A stretch of DNA of 64,000 bases from Atherix ibis (taxonomy: Eukaryota; Arthropoda; Insecta; Diptera; Athericidae): NCBI GenBank assembly GCA_958298945.1, contig OY282606.1:86435696-86499695 (forward strand), given 5' to 3'. A program made the position numbers and the translations under genes. Below are positions 22,411 to 33,344 of this stretch, piece after piece. Position 1 is the first letter of the stretch, and each line of letters opens with the position of its first letter. The notes beneath the pieces are model-generated. The model made no database searches. It saw nothing but the letters and a program-made list of their open reading frames with translations, and was not told the DNA's origin.

Positions 22411-23460
22411 TGGCCATATTTGAAATGTTAAAATCGTTTGTCACTGTCAGTTGTATTCAGTAAGGTCTTAGATTAAAAAATACCTGAATAGGCCCATGCG
22501 TCAGAATTTTCTATCTAACTTATTGGAAAAGCGGCAAAAAATCGTACTGCTTGCATACATTTCAGTAGAGTTTTTTATGTAGACATAAGAGCCACTGACA
22601 TTCAATTTTCATAATAAAATATTTTTGAATTCCAAAAATATCCATTTTCACTCACTTATTGCAAACAAAAATATAATTTAAACACGACAAAAGGCAATAT
22701 TTATTTTTTATACCATCTTTGATATTAAATGCAATTGTATTTTAGGTTTATTATTTATATTTCGTAAATATCAGTTAAATTTCAAGTGCCTTAATTTTGT
22801 AGACTTTCAGAGAGTTTTAAAACACGCCATTCTCCATGAAAGTGGTAGCATACCGAAATGTTTGCATACTTTTGTTGACATTTAGTAACTTACCGCGAAG
22901 TGTACGGTTTTATTAAATTGTAAATAGTGTACGACCAAGTAAATATAAACTATTACTCATTTGCATAAATAGTTTTATTCTTCACGACAAGAATGTGTTC
23001 TCGAAAAAATTTTGACCGAATTCTTGTGTAGAGGCCTATTCAGTTCTTCTACAATATAATATAAGGTATGGCCATATTTGAAATATCAAAACCTTCTGTC
23101 ACTGTCACTTGTATTCAGTAAGGTTTAATAACACATTAAAGAATACCTGAATAGGCCAGTACGTCAGATTTTCCTATATGTATACGCAATTTTCTGTCTG
23201 ACATATTCAAAAGTAGCCAGAAATCGTAACGCTTGCATACTTTTGTGTAGATTTTTTTATGTAGGCAATTTTTATTTTTTGTACAATATTTTGATGTGAA
23301 ATGGAATTATATTTTAAGTTTATTATTTATTTCGTAAATATCAATTACATATCAAGCGCCTCAATTTTGTAGGACTTTCGGAGAGTTTTCAAAAACGCCA
23401 TTCTCCATAAAAGTGGTAGCATACCGAAATGTTTGCATACATTTGTTGTTTTTAAAGTTG
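22411..23460. repeat. Diverged direct repeat, about 650-bp spacing
   Basis: Blocks at 22411-22590 and 23070-23265 share TGGCCATATTTGAAAT, TTGTATTCAGTAAGGT, ATACCTGAATAGGCC and GCTTGCATAC in the same order. Blocks at 22810-22880 and 23375-23450 share CATTCTCCAT, GTGGTAGCATACCGAAATGT and TTTGCATAC. A phrase with GTGTAGAGGCC recurs at 23022 and 24252. It looks like non-coding sequence of one transposon family, perhaps of the P-like element that follows. Confidence 0.65.
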
Positions 23461-23871
23461 TTATTTTGGCACTTATCGGAAAGTGCAAGTGAAAGTGTGA
23501 TTTTTATCTTTTTTAAAGTATTATCATATTGTTGATAACATTTAATAGGAAGTTTTTATTTCCTGGTCATTTAACGCAATGAGGAAGCAGGGAATTTCTT
23601 TCTTTCGATAAGTTGACATCTGCATTTTTACTAGAAAAATTAACAAGAATTTCGTTTACAATGTGTTTAATTGGCTTTTAATAATTTATTTTGTCCAAAA
23701 ATTGATTAAAAAGTGAAAAGATCGTCATACAATAAATGTAAACAAATGTGATGTTGACAGTTGAATGTTTACTAAAAAATAGTTCAGTGCCGGCGTACGT
23801 AAAGTGTGTTTTTAAAAGAAAATTTAAGGGAAATTAAGTGCAGATAGGTTAAATAAATATTTTAAGTGACC

Positions 23872-24120
23872 ATGATTATTTATTTAACCCATCAGTACGT
23901 AATGAATATAGTGAAAAAGTGGTCGAATACATAACAGGCTATATTGTTTTTAAGCTAGGTAAGTCTTTGAATTGCTAAAACGGTTTTTTAGCTTTAGAAG
24001 AATAATTCACATCAAACAGTTTGATAGTGTACAAGTCCTTTGGCTTTTTAAAGTACTCTTCTGAAAACAATGTTAAAATTTTCCGAAGTGCTGGAAAACT
24101 ATATATTTTTATTTTTTTAT
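23872..24120 (+). mobile_element. THAP9/P-element-like transposase fragment
   Basis: The frame starting at about 23870 reads NPSVRNEYSEKVVEYITGY followed by IVFKLGKSLNC and a stop. A second piece at about 24030-24110 reads GFLKYSSENNVKIFRSAGK. Both match the C-terminal region of P-element/THAP9 transposases, whose pattern is a YIAGxVxxKL motif, then G(G/F)LxxPSxDVxKI. It is a fragment only; no THAP domain or catalytic core was found. Confidence 0.6.
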
Positions 24121-24365
24121 ATGCTCTTCCACTTTATAATTATATTTTTTAATCGCATACTAAGAGTTTAAAATTGGCTCCCACTGATTGACGCCGTTTC
24201 TGTTATTTTTCATATATCTCCGATCTTACGAATGTATTGCCAACAAAATTTGGACAGAATTTTTGTGTAGAGGCCAATCCAGTTCTTTTGTAATCTAAGA
24301 GTTTACTGAATACATCTGATCCAGAAAACTATATCAACATAGTAGCTGAAGAAGACGCAATAGTA

Positions 24366-25633
24366 CCAGGTGTAAAAGCTTAAATCCGCTGTTTTTTAGT
24401 CAAAAAAAATACATGTTTTTTCATAGAAAGCATAAACAAATTTATTCAAAGAACTTGTCCTCGCTAGGTACACATTTTTCCCATCTTTCGGGCAATTTGT
24501 GGATACCACGCCAAAAAAAATCCTTCTCTTTCGAGGGAAACCACTCATAATACCATTTTCGGACGTCTTCTTAAGATTAGAATTGCTGCTCAGCGAGCGC
24601 GTGGCCCATCGACGAAAACAGGTGGTAGTCGAAAGGGGCCAGGTCTGGTGAATAAGCGGGGTGGGGTAGCATCTCCCAGTTGAGTGTCTCCAAGTAGTTT
24701 CGCACCATTTTTGACGTGTGCGATAGTGCGTTGTCGTGGAGAAAAATCAGCTTGTCATGTCTTTGTTGATAATCCGTCCTTTCTTCAGGCAGAGCACGGT
24801 GCAATTTGATCAGTTGTTGGTGGTAGCGGTGGTCATTGACAGTTTCACCAGGTTTCAACATCTCATAGTAGACGATACCCAGCTGATCCCACCAAACGCA
24901 CAGCATCGTCTTCCGTCCGAAGCAATTTCGTTTTGGGGAAGATGTTGATGGTTGGCCGGGATCAACCCAAGATTTCTTACGTTTAAGATTCTCGAAATAT
25001 ATCCACTTTTCATCGCCAGTCACAAGCCGATGCCGAAACAACTTTCTTTTTTGTCCAGCGAGCAAAATTTCGCATGTGTTTTGGCGTCGCTCCATCTGCC
25101 TATCGTTCAATTCATGCGGCACCCATTTTCTGAATTTTTCAATCTTCCCCATGGCACGCAGACGCATATAAATGGCTGGTTGAGTAACACCCGATTGCTC
25201 CGCGAGCATTTTTTTGCGATTGGGTATCGTCTTCGTCCAAAAGAGCCTGCAATTGATTGTCCTCAAACTTCCTAGGCCGATTTTCACGCTTCTTGTCTCA
25301 AAAGTCAAAATTGCCGTCTTTGAACCGATACGTTGTTTCCGATAAAGCACTGTCACCATAAGCCTCCATAAGCATTCCATGCCATGCGGCAGCCGATTTC
25401 TTTAAATTGAAGCAGAAAAGCAGAGCTTCCCGCATATGTTTTTTTTCTGGCACAAAACTAGAAATGATTACCAAAGAAAAAATGTATGTTGTTGTACGAA
25501 ATTGCTGACAATGTGCACTGATTAATATTGACAGATGTCAAACTCATAAAAACAAAATTATGGCGTGCCCATGGTAGCTTAATAAGCTCACTCACGCTAT
25601 GACCAAACAGCGGATTTAAGCTTATACACCTGG
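24366..25633 (-). mobile_element. Mos1-like mariner, copy 2
   Basis: Ends CCAGGTGTAAAAGCTTAAAT at 24366 and the inverse ATTTAAGCTTATACACCTGG at 25633, each flanked by TA (24364-24365, 25634-25635). At 1268 bp it is the most complete of the Mos1-like copies here. It lies in the same orientation as the TJAP1-like gene. Confidence 0.92.
24577..25490 (-). pseudogene. Mos1-like transposase, start lost and frameshifted
   Basis: The start codon seen in copy 1 (AATCATGTCTAG) is ATTTCTAG here, so the ATG is lost. The N-terminal third is frameshifted. From about 25215 a long frame covers KKMLAEQSGVTQPAIYMRL, the linker WVPHELNDRQMERRQNT, the first catalytic Asp in TGDEKWIYF, KTMLCVWWDQLGIVYYEML, the second Asp in FLHDNALSHTS and the third in APFDYHLFSSMGHALAEQQF. 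It then meets a premature stop at 24577, where other copies continue (DVRKWLDEWF). All three catalytic Asp are kept. Confidence 0.88.
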
Positions 25634-25822
25634 TACATTTGTGGGCAAGAGAAATTCTAAAAAATACGGGAGGGGAAATCGGGAAGTCAATGTTTTTATG
25701 GGCGACATTTTCAAATATAAAAATTTTGCTCTACGTTGGAACTTTTCATATATTATTATTTATTATTTAAATATAAATTTTTTATTCTTAATTTGATAAT
25801 AAAATAGAAAATTTCACATTAC

Positions 25823-25906
25823 CGATGAGACTTTCTGCGGTAAGAAACTATCCGGCTTACATTGTAATAGCTGAATGGCAAGATTTATATCAGTCTTATA
25901 GCGTTC
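25823..25906 (-). CDS. TJAP1/BEGAIN-like gene, 28-codon exon with the family hallmark
   Basis: 84 bp, phase 0 at both ends, between the acceptor TTTACAG (at 25907) and the donor GTAATGTG. It encodes ERYKTDINLAIQLLQCKPDS and then FLPQKVSS. Vertebrate TJAP1 (Pilt) and BEGAIN carry the pattern ERYxxDxNLAxQLLxCxxxxF at the end of their coiled coil, so this short exon is the best evidence for the family. The protein would be a cortical or junction-associated scaffold; that role is known for the vertebrate relatives, not shown here. Confidence 0.88.
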
Positions 25907-25909
25907 CTG

Positions 25910-27349
25910 TAAATAAAATATAAAAAAAAATATATATTTTTATTAGATTTTAGATAAAAAAAATATGCTTCATCATTCGAATATGTTCATAATAACAAAA
26001 AAAAAAACATTCAAAACATTCATTGAACTCAATTTTTTTCGAACGAAAATATACAAAATTTAAAACTGACCATAGAAAACTAACTGATCAACAAAAAATA
26101 TGTTTATAAATTTATGATAATTTTATGATCAATGAAGTTTGTGACCAAGTTCAAGGTCCTTAATATAAATACTTATACTACTATAAATTCTTGAAATTTA
26201 CCAGAAATTTTTTTAAAAATATTAAAATAATTTTCCAGTTGATTTTGAATAAATTATTGTAGCAGATGAATAACTTTTTTTCAGCATTCCGATTTGTATG
26301 AAGGTAAAAACGAAATAAACAAAAATGAAGAATACAAAATATATTCAGTTCGAATTGCTCGTACAATTTATAATTTATAAATACGAACATGATATTTACT
26401 CAATGTTATGAAAATTTATTTACAAATCGAAATCAATAAATATCAACAAATGATATCCTATTTCGAGAAGGAAACAACCATAAATGTTAGAGGTTGTACG
26501 AATATTTATTTCATGAATCCTTAGTGTACGAATACCAATAACTTGCCAAAAATAGAAGTTCATTCAATCTTCGACTTAAAAAAATTCATTCCTTAGAGAA
26601 AATAATGTATGAGTAGCAATTAAATTAGAAAATATCAATTTCTAAAGTGCTCATGATTTAATTAATGTTAAATTCGTAAATAGAATGTCAGACTTTCTAT
26701 AGAAGGCAATAGAAAGGTTAAAAAGAAAATATTTGTAATTATTTTTATACCCGTATCTAATACAGACTGGTTTTAAAGTTTTTTTTTTTTTTGATATCAT
26801 GTCAAAAGGTCCTTTTTTATTATATACTATTATAATTCGAAAGGAGATAAGTGACACTGTCATCTCATATTAACGTTTAATATTGTCTTTCAATATTGAA
26901 CCTTTATATGAAACGACAGAGTCACCTAACGAACGCATGAATTTTACAGATCGCGATGAATAAGATTGTTAGCGGATATAAAAGGGGAGAATGGACATAA
27001 GCTACAAAGTAGGATTAATTAGAGAGACTGGATCCGACGGAAAATGAAAAGTTTAGTAGAACCACACAGTTGTAGTCCGTAAATCCATATTGGTCTTAGT
27101 AACGGATTGCACATAGGTCCGTCTAGTAGTCAAAGGACTTGATTGCTGTTCGGAAATTATAGCCCGGTCATTTGAAAGCCATTTGCAAATGGGCTTTTCT
27201 ACTATTGGTTGGGTTTTGTGTCTACCTAGGATATATTTTTCTATTTACTGTCTACTAGGGACATATTTTTCCAAAAAAAATATTTCTAACTTGTTTAGTT
27301 AATATTTAATAATGGTTAATTGCAAATCTTGTACTACAATAAATGAGAT
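25910..27349. other. AT-rich intron DNA
   Basis: No transposon end, coding frame or repeat recognised in this part of the large intron. Confidence 0.5.
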
Positions 27350-27850
27350 GTGTCGATTTTGACTCTCATACGAAAAAACTTATCGACGAGGGCGGTTGAG
27401 ATATGCTCGGTTGAGAGGTACACAAATTACGGTTGCAGTAATTGTGAAGTGGTACAAGGAAAATGGGCGTTTGAAGCGTAAAAAAAGATCAGGGATACTA
27501 CGGAAAAAGACGATTGTCCAAAATCATTTTTTAAGACTAGTCCTAAAATTTTTTTTTATTTTTTTTAAAAACTTTTGCGGAATGAAGAGTAGATCCTTGT
27601 AGAGTCCGATGGACCGAAATTTCGAGCAGTATCGTCAAAAGGAGATTAGTGACGATCAGAATTCATGGTAAGAAGCCATGAGAACTGATCAGATGTGGGG
27701 GATGATGTCATCTTTTCTGACGAGTCCAAATTTAAACTCCATGTAAGTGATGGACGGTTATTTCTCAGACGAAAGAAAGACGAACGCATGTCAGAAGAGT
27801 GCCTGTAAATGATAACACCAAAGAAAAAGGGTCCGATGGTTTAAGGATAT
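27350..27850 (+). mobile_element. Tc1-like transposon remnant
   Basis: A first piece (27380-27510) reads RYARLRGTQITVAVIVKWYK and then ENGRLKRKK, like the first helix-turn-helix of Tc1 transposases. A second (27705-27805) reads DDVIFSDESKFKLHVSDGRL followed by FLRRKKDER, matching the first catalytic block VLFSDESKF...GSDGRxxVRRxxGER. Frames are broken, the third catalytic region is not seen and no ends were found. Confidence 0.6.
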
Positions 27851-28029
27851 GACATTCAGCATTTATTGACCAGAAATATTACATATACAATCTACTATAT
27901 CATCTAGAGCCAACCTCCCATTTTATTTTTCAAAAGTATAATACCCCAGCGCATACATAAAAAAAGGTTGGTAAATTAAAAAATTGTGATCATAAATAAT
28001 AATATTGAAATTTACGTAAAAAAAAACTT

Positions 28030-28310
28030 CGATAATCATACACATTTTAGCCTTTCGGAACGTCGATAATGCGGTGTACCTGAAAAATAATAGAGTGGAC
28101 ATGTTGAACTGGCAGTCGTAAAGTCCAAAATAAAATTTTCTCCAGCGATGAGGCTCATTTCTTGCTCATTAATGCATTCGTCAATAAGCAAAACTGCCAT
28201 TTATGGTACTGTAAAAACCCACAAGTGACCATGTAATAACCTTTGTATCAGTGAAACAAGGTGTCATTGGCCCATATTTCTTTCAAAAAGAAGTAGCAGT
28301 GCCCATTATT
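28030..28310 (+). mobile_element. DDE_3-type element fragment
   Basis: Reads SSDEAHFLLINAFVNKQNC and HLW, then VIGPYFF through a frameshift. It is the same catalytic region as at 354-1856 (FSDETHFLL...WGSDNPQ). Its 3' side is cut by a mariner fragment. Confidence 0.65.
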
Positions 28311-28850
28311 TTATTTTAATTTTTTGGTATAGAAAAGATAAAAATACTGTTCAAGCAAGAAAAAAATTATCCGATGTGTTAAGTGAGCGCCAGTGCCAAA
28401 ACTGGTTTGCAAAATTTCGATCCGGAAATTTTGATCTCGAAGATGCACCAAGTTCTGGAAGGCTAGTTGAATCTGATGAACACACAATAAAGGCATTAAT
28501 TGACGCAAACCGGCGAATAACAACTCGTGAGATCGCTGAGAGATTAAATTTATCGAGTTCGAACGTTCGTGATCATTTGAAACGGCTACGTTTAATCTTA
28601 AAGCTCGACATATGGGTTCCTCATCTCCTTACGTCAAAAAAATGTTCTGCCGTCGCATAGACGTTTGTGATTTGCTTCTCAAACGCCAAGAAAATGATCC
28701 ATTTTTGAAGCGTATCATCACTGGGGATGAGAAATGGGTTGCCTACAATAATGTTAAGCGGAAAAGATCATGGAATTAAAAAAGATGAACCGGATCAAAG
28801 CACTATGCTATCTGTTTGGTGGAATTTCAAAGGAATCGTTTATTTTTTCG
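28311..28850 (+). pseudogene. Mariner transposase N-terminal half, truncated
   Basis: Reads RKDKNTVQARKKLSDVLSE followed by RQCQNWFAKFRSGNFDLEDA, the second helix-turn-helix REIAERLNLSSSNVRDHLKR and the linker DIWVPHLL. A frameshift near 28645 leads to DVCDLLLKRQENDPFLKRI and the first catalytic Asp in TGDEKWVAYNN, then a stop. It ends abruptly at about 28850 in the block before the second catalytic Asp, where a minus-strand mariner begins. The second and third Asp are missing. Confidence 0.75.
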
Positions 28851-29331
28851 GTTTTGGCCCTTTTTTCGGTTTTGGCTCGTGCGGCAGCTTCCATTGGGAT
28901 GATTGAGCTTTGGTTTCTACGTCACAACCATAAACCCATGATTCGTCACCAGTTATGATCCTCTGGAGCAAATTTGGGTAATCGCGGACAGAGTCCAACA
29001 GTTCCTTAGCAATGTTAATGCGATGCTGTTTTTGGTCGAAATTGAGGCAAAAATCGAAGACGAGCCAAAACACGTGCAAGCAAAGCAGCTGTCAAAAATT
29101 AACTGAATATTCAAAATGGCCGAACAAAAAAATTCGAATATCAAATATGCGTAACCCGCGGAAATTCAAAATCCGAGATACTTTTTGTATGAATATTCAA
29201 AATGGCCGAACTTGTCGGCATAAGTGACAGAGATGAGTACCAACATAACGCCACAAAAAATTCGAAAATCAAATATACGTTACCCGCGGATATTCAAAAT
29301 TCGAGATACTTTTTGAACAGACCTCGTATAC
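28851..29331 (-). mobile_element. Mariner end with a duplicated terminus
   Basis: On the minus strand it starts at 29331 with CGAGGTCTGTTCAAAAAGTA and runs into a transposase piece (NFDQKQHRINIAKELLDS, first catalytic Asp in TGDESWVYGCDVE), ending near 28851. It is the family of the element at 5368. The terminal segment appears twice: after about 130 bases the sequence restarts at TACAAAAAGTATCTCGGATT and repeats ATTTTGAATTTCCGCGGGTT and the following non-coding stretch. No other end is present. Confidence 0.75.
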
Positions 29332-30336
29332 ATATAACACTTTAATAACGACCACTATATATAATTGCGTAAAAGATATTTTTTTTACAAAAGGACTCCT
29401 GCTTTTTCAAAAAATTATTCTACAAAAAATTCTACTCAAGTATCACACATTCCTTAATTGATTTTCAACTACTCCGATTTATCTGAAATGTTTTGATAGA
29501 CAAGGTCGTTCAAACAAACTCAAAACCGTCCGCCCTTCTGTTCGAAAAGGTGTTATTTTTCTATTTCTAGCGAGTGGGGGTAGTTCCATTTACATTATTG
29601 TTTATCTACTTATGTTACATGAGCATTTTTACCACTTGAAATAGATAATTTTCGATTACCTCTTGAATTTTTCAACAATTTGTAAAAGAATGAAATAAGA
29701 AAAGATGATTTAAAATCATCTTAAATAAAACTTACTCCTCCCATAATTAGGATCAAGCTAACTTTGTTCACAAATGTAATAAAAAAATAAAATATATCTT
29801 ATTGAATTAAATTTATTATATTGTAGAAAAAATTCCATCTTCTATTCTGTTGTTTATTGGCATTTTTCTAAGAACACTCCGAAAATTCTAGCGCACCAAA
29901 TGCGAGTTCAATAATTTCTGTTCCGGAATTGAATTGTTGTTAGTTACGTATAATTGATTTGACAGGAGGCGGAAACAGTTCAAAGAAAGTTGATTCGTTT
30001 TACTATTACTACACAGTCTGACGAGTCCATATATATTCAATAATACCAATTAAACTATGAAAGAACACAAGCGTGCTATTTATCCAAGTCAACTGGCGTA
30101 ACCTGCCACTGTCAATAATACCAATTGAACAAATCGATTTTTATCGAAACTTTTTGAATTATTAAAGAAAAAAATTGTATAAACATTATTTTTTTGGGGG
30201 TATACAAAAGATCAGTAATTGAATTTTAGCCCAATACGAAATAGAGCCTTTGAGAAGTTGTCAGTGTTGCTCTACGGAAATTGTACTCATTGAATTTGTT
30301 GAATTGATTGCGACAGAATTGAACTGAAAGTGAGAA
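29332..30336. other. AT-rich DNA upstream of the first receptor gene
   Basis: No gene or transposon recognised. It presumably contains the promoter of the receptor gene starting at 30337; no TATA box is obvious. Confidence 0.5.
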
Positions 30337-31601
30337 ATGGTATATTCGGTCGATAGAATTTTTTGGTTAATAGTGGGTGTAGAGATTACGATTGCACAAT
30401 TTTTTGGAGCAATTACATTCATCTTTGATTATAAGAAAAAATTGGTGATACCTAATAAATATTTGTACTATTACTGCGTGGCCGCATTCGTCATAGTCTT
30501 TATTGGTGGACCGATTACTATAGCTTATTTTGATTTTGCCAATTTGATAGGCAGTCCAAATCGTCTATTATCCACTGTTGCTACTACACAATCAGTTGTC
30601 GTCTATGCAGTAACAATAGTATCACTTTTCAATCAAATATACTATCGTGAAAATTTTATTCGTCTCTTAAACGATTTCAAATCATTCTATTTCGATATGC
30701 AACAACATCGAAATGAGGATAATTTCTTTAAAGGAAAATTCATTCTAATAATTATATTCTATCAAATAATTCTTATTATTCGAATAATGGTAATTTTCTA
30801 TTATTCACGTAATATTCCATTTAATAGTGAAATGTTTTTTGTGAAATTATTTCAAAATTATATGTTTTTTGTTACATTTATTAATATGAAATTTATTATG
30901 TTAAATTTAATTGTTATAATTAATTGTTTTGAATTATTAAATAATAAATTAGAATTGTATATAGCTGAAGTATTACGAATCTATATAATTAGCGAAGGTA
31001 AAATGACCTATTATCATATGCAAAAATATTGTGATTTATGCGATCAACTAGATCAACTTGCTAGTTTATATTCGCGAATCTGTAATATGACAATTGAATT
31101 TAATAAATTGTATCAGATTAAAATATTATTGATTGTTTCGAATACGTTCATTACGATTGTAGCGCATTTATTTTATATATACTATTTTACACTAAGTTCG
31201 GCTAGAGATAATTATAATCCAACGATATATGGTCAACTCTACGCATTAATAATTATAATCGAATTTCATATTTTAATCAAAAGCGCCAATCAGTTAATGG
31301 GAACATATAAAAAATCTAGAAAAATCCTACATTCGATTCCGGTGTATATTGAGGTGGATGAGAGGCTCCAACAAGTTGTAAGTAACTAATTTCACCTGTC
31401 GAATTAACAAAATCCGATTTTGAATAATTATTTTTTGAATTTCAGATTGAAAATATTTCATTACAATTAATTATCCAAAAAGTTGACATCAATGCTTGTG
31501 GATTGTTTAGTATAAACTCTCAATTTGCATTTACTGCAATATCGGCTGCTGTTTCTTATTTAATATTTTTGATACAATTCGATAGGCAATTTTATGGATA
31601 A
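30337..31601 (+). CDS. Gustatory receptor (7tm_7 family), two exons, 398 aa
   Basis: Exons 30337-31377 and 31446-31601 are joined across a 68-bp intron (GTAAGT...TTTCAG, phase 0). The product is a 398-residue, strongly hydrophobic protein with about seven membrane-spanning stretches, the usual size for insect gustatory receptors. These are ligand-gated channels in the membrane of taste neurons. Family marks are FYxxMQKYCDLCDQLDQLAS-like residues before the last membrane segments, SRKILHSIP at the end of exon 1, and the C-terminal signature SYLIFLIQF in exon 2 (family form TYxxxxxQF, with Ser for Thr). The short last exon after a phase-0 intron is typical. It lies antisense inside the TJAP1-like intron. 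No stop or frameshift. The ligand cannot be told. Confidence 0.92.
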
Positions 31602-32049
31602 ACTACAGTTGAAATTCGTTTTTATTTATGTATATTGTACAAAAATAAAAATATAATATATTAATTCTTATAAATCTTAGAAAATGTATTCAAAGCAATT
31701 TCTTATCAATATAATATAATAATTAAAAACTGTTCAAATTGTTATTTTATAAATACACTCACTGGTGATAATGATTTTTATTTTTAAATTGCACAATATA
31801 TACTTTACGAACTTTTAGAAATTTTCGTAATTTTTTAACCAGCAACTCTGAGATAAACTTTGAACTTTTGAAGAAAAAAAAACAAGTGCATAAACTTTAT
31901 TCAGTTTTAAAAATAATTTTATTTAAAGTTTATTTTGTAATGGAAAATTTATTTATTTATAGTTAACTATGAAATATCAATCATAATTGACGAAGAAGAA
32001 AATTTGAGTAACCAAAAATCAATTTATGTGCAATATTTTTTAATGGATA
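31602..32049. other. AT-rich DNA after the receptor gene
   Basis: Contains AATAAA-like signals shortly after the receptor stop (AAAATAAAAATATAA near 31641). Nothing else is recognised. Confidence 0.5.
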
Positions 32050-32155
32050 TATAGGCTAACACGGGAGTTATCTACTTCGGTATTCGAAAAGTACATCCCT
32101 GTTATTTGACAGCTAGGGCATTTTACGTGAAGTGGACAAATTTCCGATTTTGTTA
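32050..32155 (+). mobile_element. 5' end of a DDE_3-type element, cut by a Mos1-like mariner
   Basis: The stretch TTATCTACTTCGG...GAAAAGTACATCCCTG...TTATTTGACAG matches the 5' regions at 225-320 and 20255-20350. The Mos1-like copy starting at 32156 interrupts it. Confidence 0.6.
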
Positions 32156-32324
32156 CGAGGTATATAAGCTTAAATCCGCTTTTAGGTCATAGATGGCGTG
32201 AGTGAGCGTATTAAGCTACCATGGGCACGCCATACTTTTTTTATGAGTTTGACATCTGTCAACATTAATCAGTGCACATTGTCAGCAATTTCGTACAACA
32301 ACATACATTTTTCCTTTACTAATC

Positions 32325-33245
32325 ATGTCTAGTTTTCTCTCTGCTTTTCTGCTTCAATTTGAAGAAATCGGCTGTCGAATCGGATCGAATGCTTATGGAG
32401 GCCTATGGTGACAGTGCTTTATCGGTTTAAAGACGGCAATTTTGACTTGTGGGGCAAGAAGCGTGAAAATCAGCCTAGGAAGGTTGAGGACCATCAATTA
32501 CAGGCTCTTTTAGACGAAGACGATACCCAATCGCAAAAAATGCTCGCGGAGCAATTGGTTCCCACACGTCTGCGTGCAATGGGGAAGATTGAAAAGAACG
32601 GAAAATGGGTGCCGTATGAATTGAACGATACGCAGATGGAGCGATGCCAAAACACATGCGAAATCTTGCTCGCTAGACAAAAAAGAAAGTCGTTCCTGCA
32701 TCGGATTGTGTCAGGCGATGAAAAGTGGCTATATTTCGAGAATCCTAAACGCAAGAAATCGTGAGTTGATCCCGGCCAACCATCAACATCTTTCGCAAGA
32801 CCAAATCGCTTCGGATGGAAAACGCTGCTGTGCAATTGGTGGGATCAGCAGAGTATCGTCTACTATGAGATGTTAAAACCTGGTGAAACTGTCAATGCCC
32901 ACCGCTAACACCAACAACTGATCAAATTGCACCGTGCGCTGCGTGAAAAAAGGACGGATTATCAACAAAGACATGACAAGCTGTCTTGTCATGTCCTTGT
33001 TGATAATCCGTCCTTTTTTCAACAAAGACGACAACGCACCATCGCACACGTCAAAAATGGTCCAAAACTACTTGGAGACACTCAACTGGGAGATGCTACC
33101 CCACCCCGCTTATTTACCAGACCTGGGCCCTTCCGACTACCAAGACGTCCGAAAATGGCTTGATGAGTGGTTTGCCTCGAAAGAGAAGGAATTTTTTTTG
33201 GCGTGGTATCCACAAATTGCCCGAGAGACGGGAAAAATGTGTAGC
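32325..33245 (+). pseudogene. Mos1-like transposase with deletion and hairpin insertion
   Basis: The ATG at 32325 is followed by a deletion of the VPEKEHMREA segment. Later frames give LLDEDDTQSQKMLAEQ, WVPYELNDTQMERCQNT, the first catalytic Asp in SGDEKWLYF and a stop after NPKRKKS. Next come WWDQQSIVYYEML-like residues and HRALREKRTDYQQRHDKLS, then the hairpin. The sequence resumes at DDNAPSHTSKMVQNYLETL (second Asp) and LPHPAYLPDLGPSDY (third Asp). About 15 codons are missing after the third Asp. It is inactive. Confidence 0.85.
32945..33020. repeat. Near-perfect 36-bp hairpin
   Basis: Bases 32945-32980 are matched by their reverse complement at 32985-33020 with one mismatch and a 4-base loop. 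Intact copies read straight from GACAAGCTG to the ...CACGACAACGC stretch, so the second arm is an inserted inverse copy of the first. Confidence 0.92.
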
Positions 33246-33344
33246 TAGCGAAGGCAAGTACTTTGAATAAATTTGTTTTTGCTTTCTACATGCGTTTTTG
33301 ACTAAAAAGCAGCGGATTTAAGCTTATACACCTGGTAATATTTA

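Larger units (their letters stand above)
22294..25822 (-). other. Intron of the TJAP1-like gene
   Basis: Runs from the donor GTAATGTG (minus strand, at 25822) to the acceptor at 22294. It contains diverged direct repeats (22411-23460), a THAP9/P-element-like scrap (23872-24120) and a Mos1-like mariner (24366-25633). Confidence 0.8.
32156..33335 (+). mobile_element. Mos1-like mariner, copy 3
   Basis: The left end is a worn CGAGGTATATAAGCTTAAAT after TA at 32154-32155. The right end ATTTAAGCTTATACACCTGG ends at 33335, followed by TA. The length is 1180 bp. It contains a 36-bp hairpin insertion in the transposase. Confidence 0.9.

Noticed and set aside
31378..31389. Receptor ending at the stop just after RLQQVVSN
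   Set aside because: A GTAAGT donor precedes this stop and an in-phase exon with the receptor C-terminal signature follows after TTTCAG, so the protein continues.
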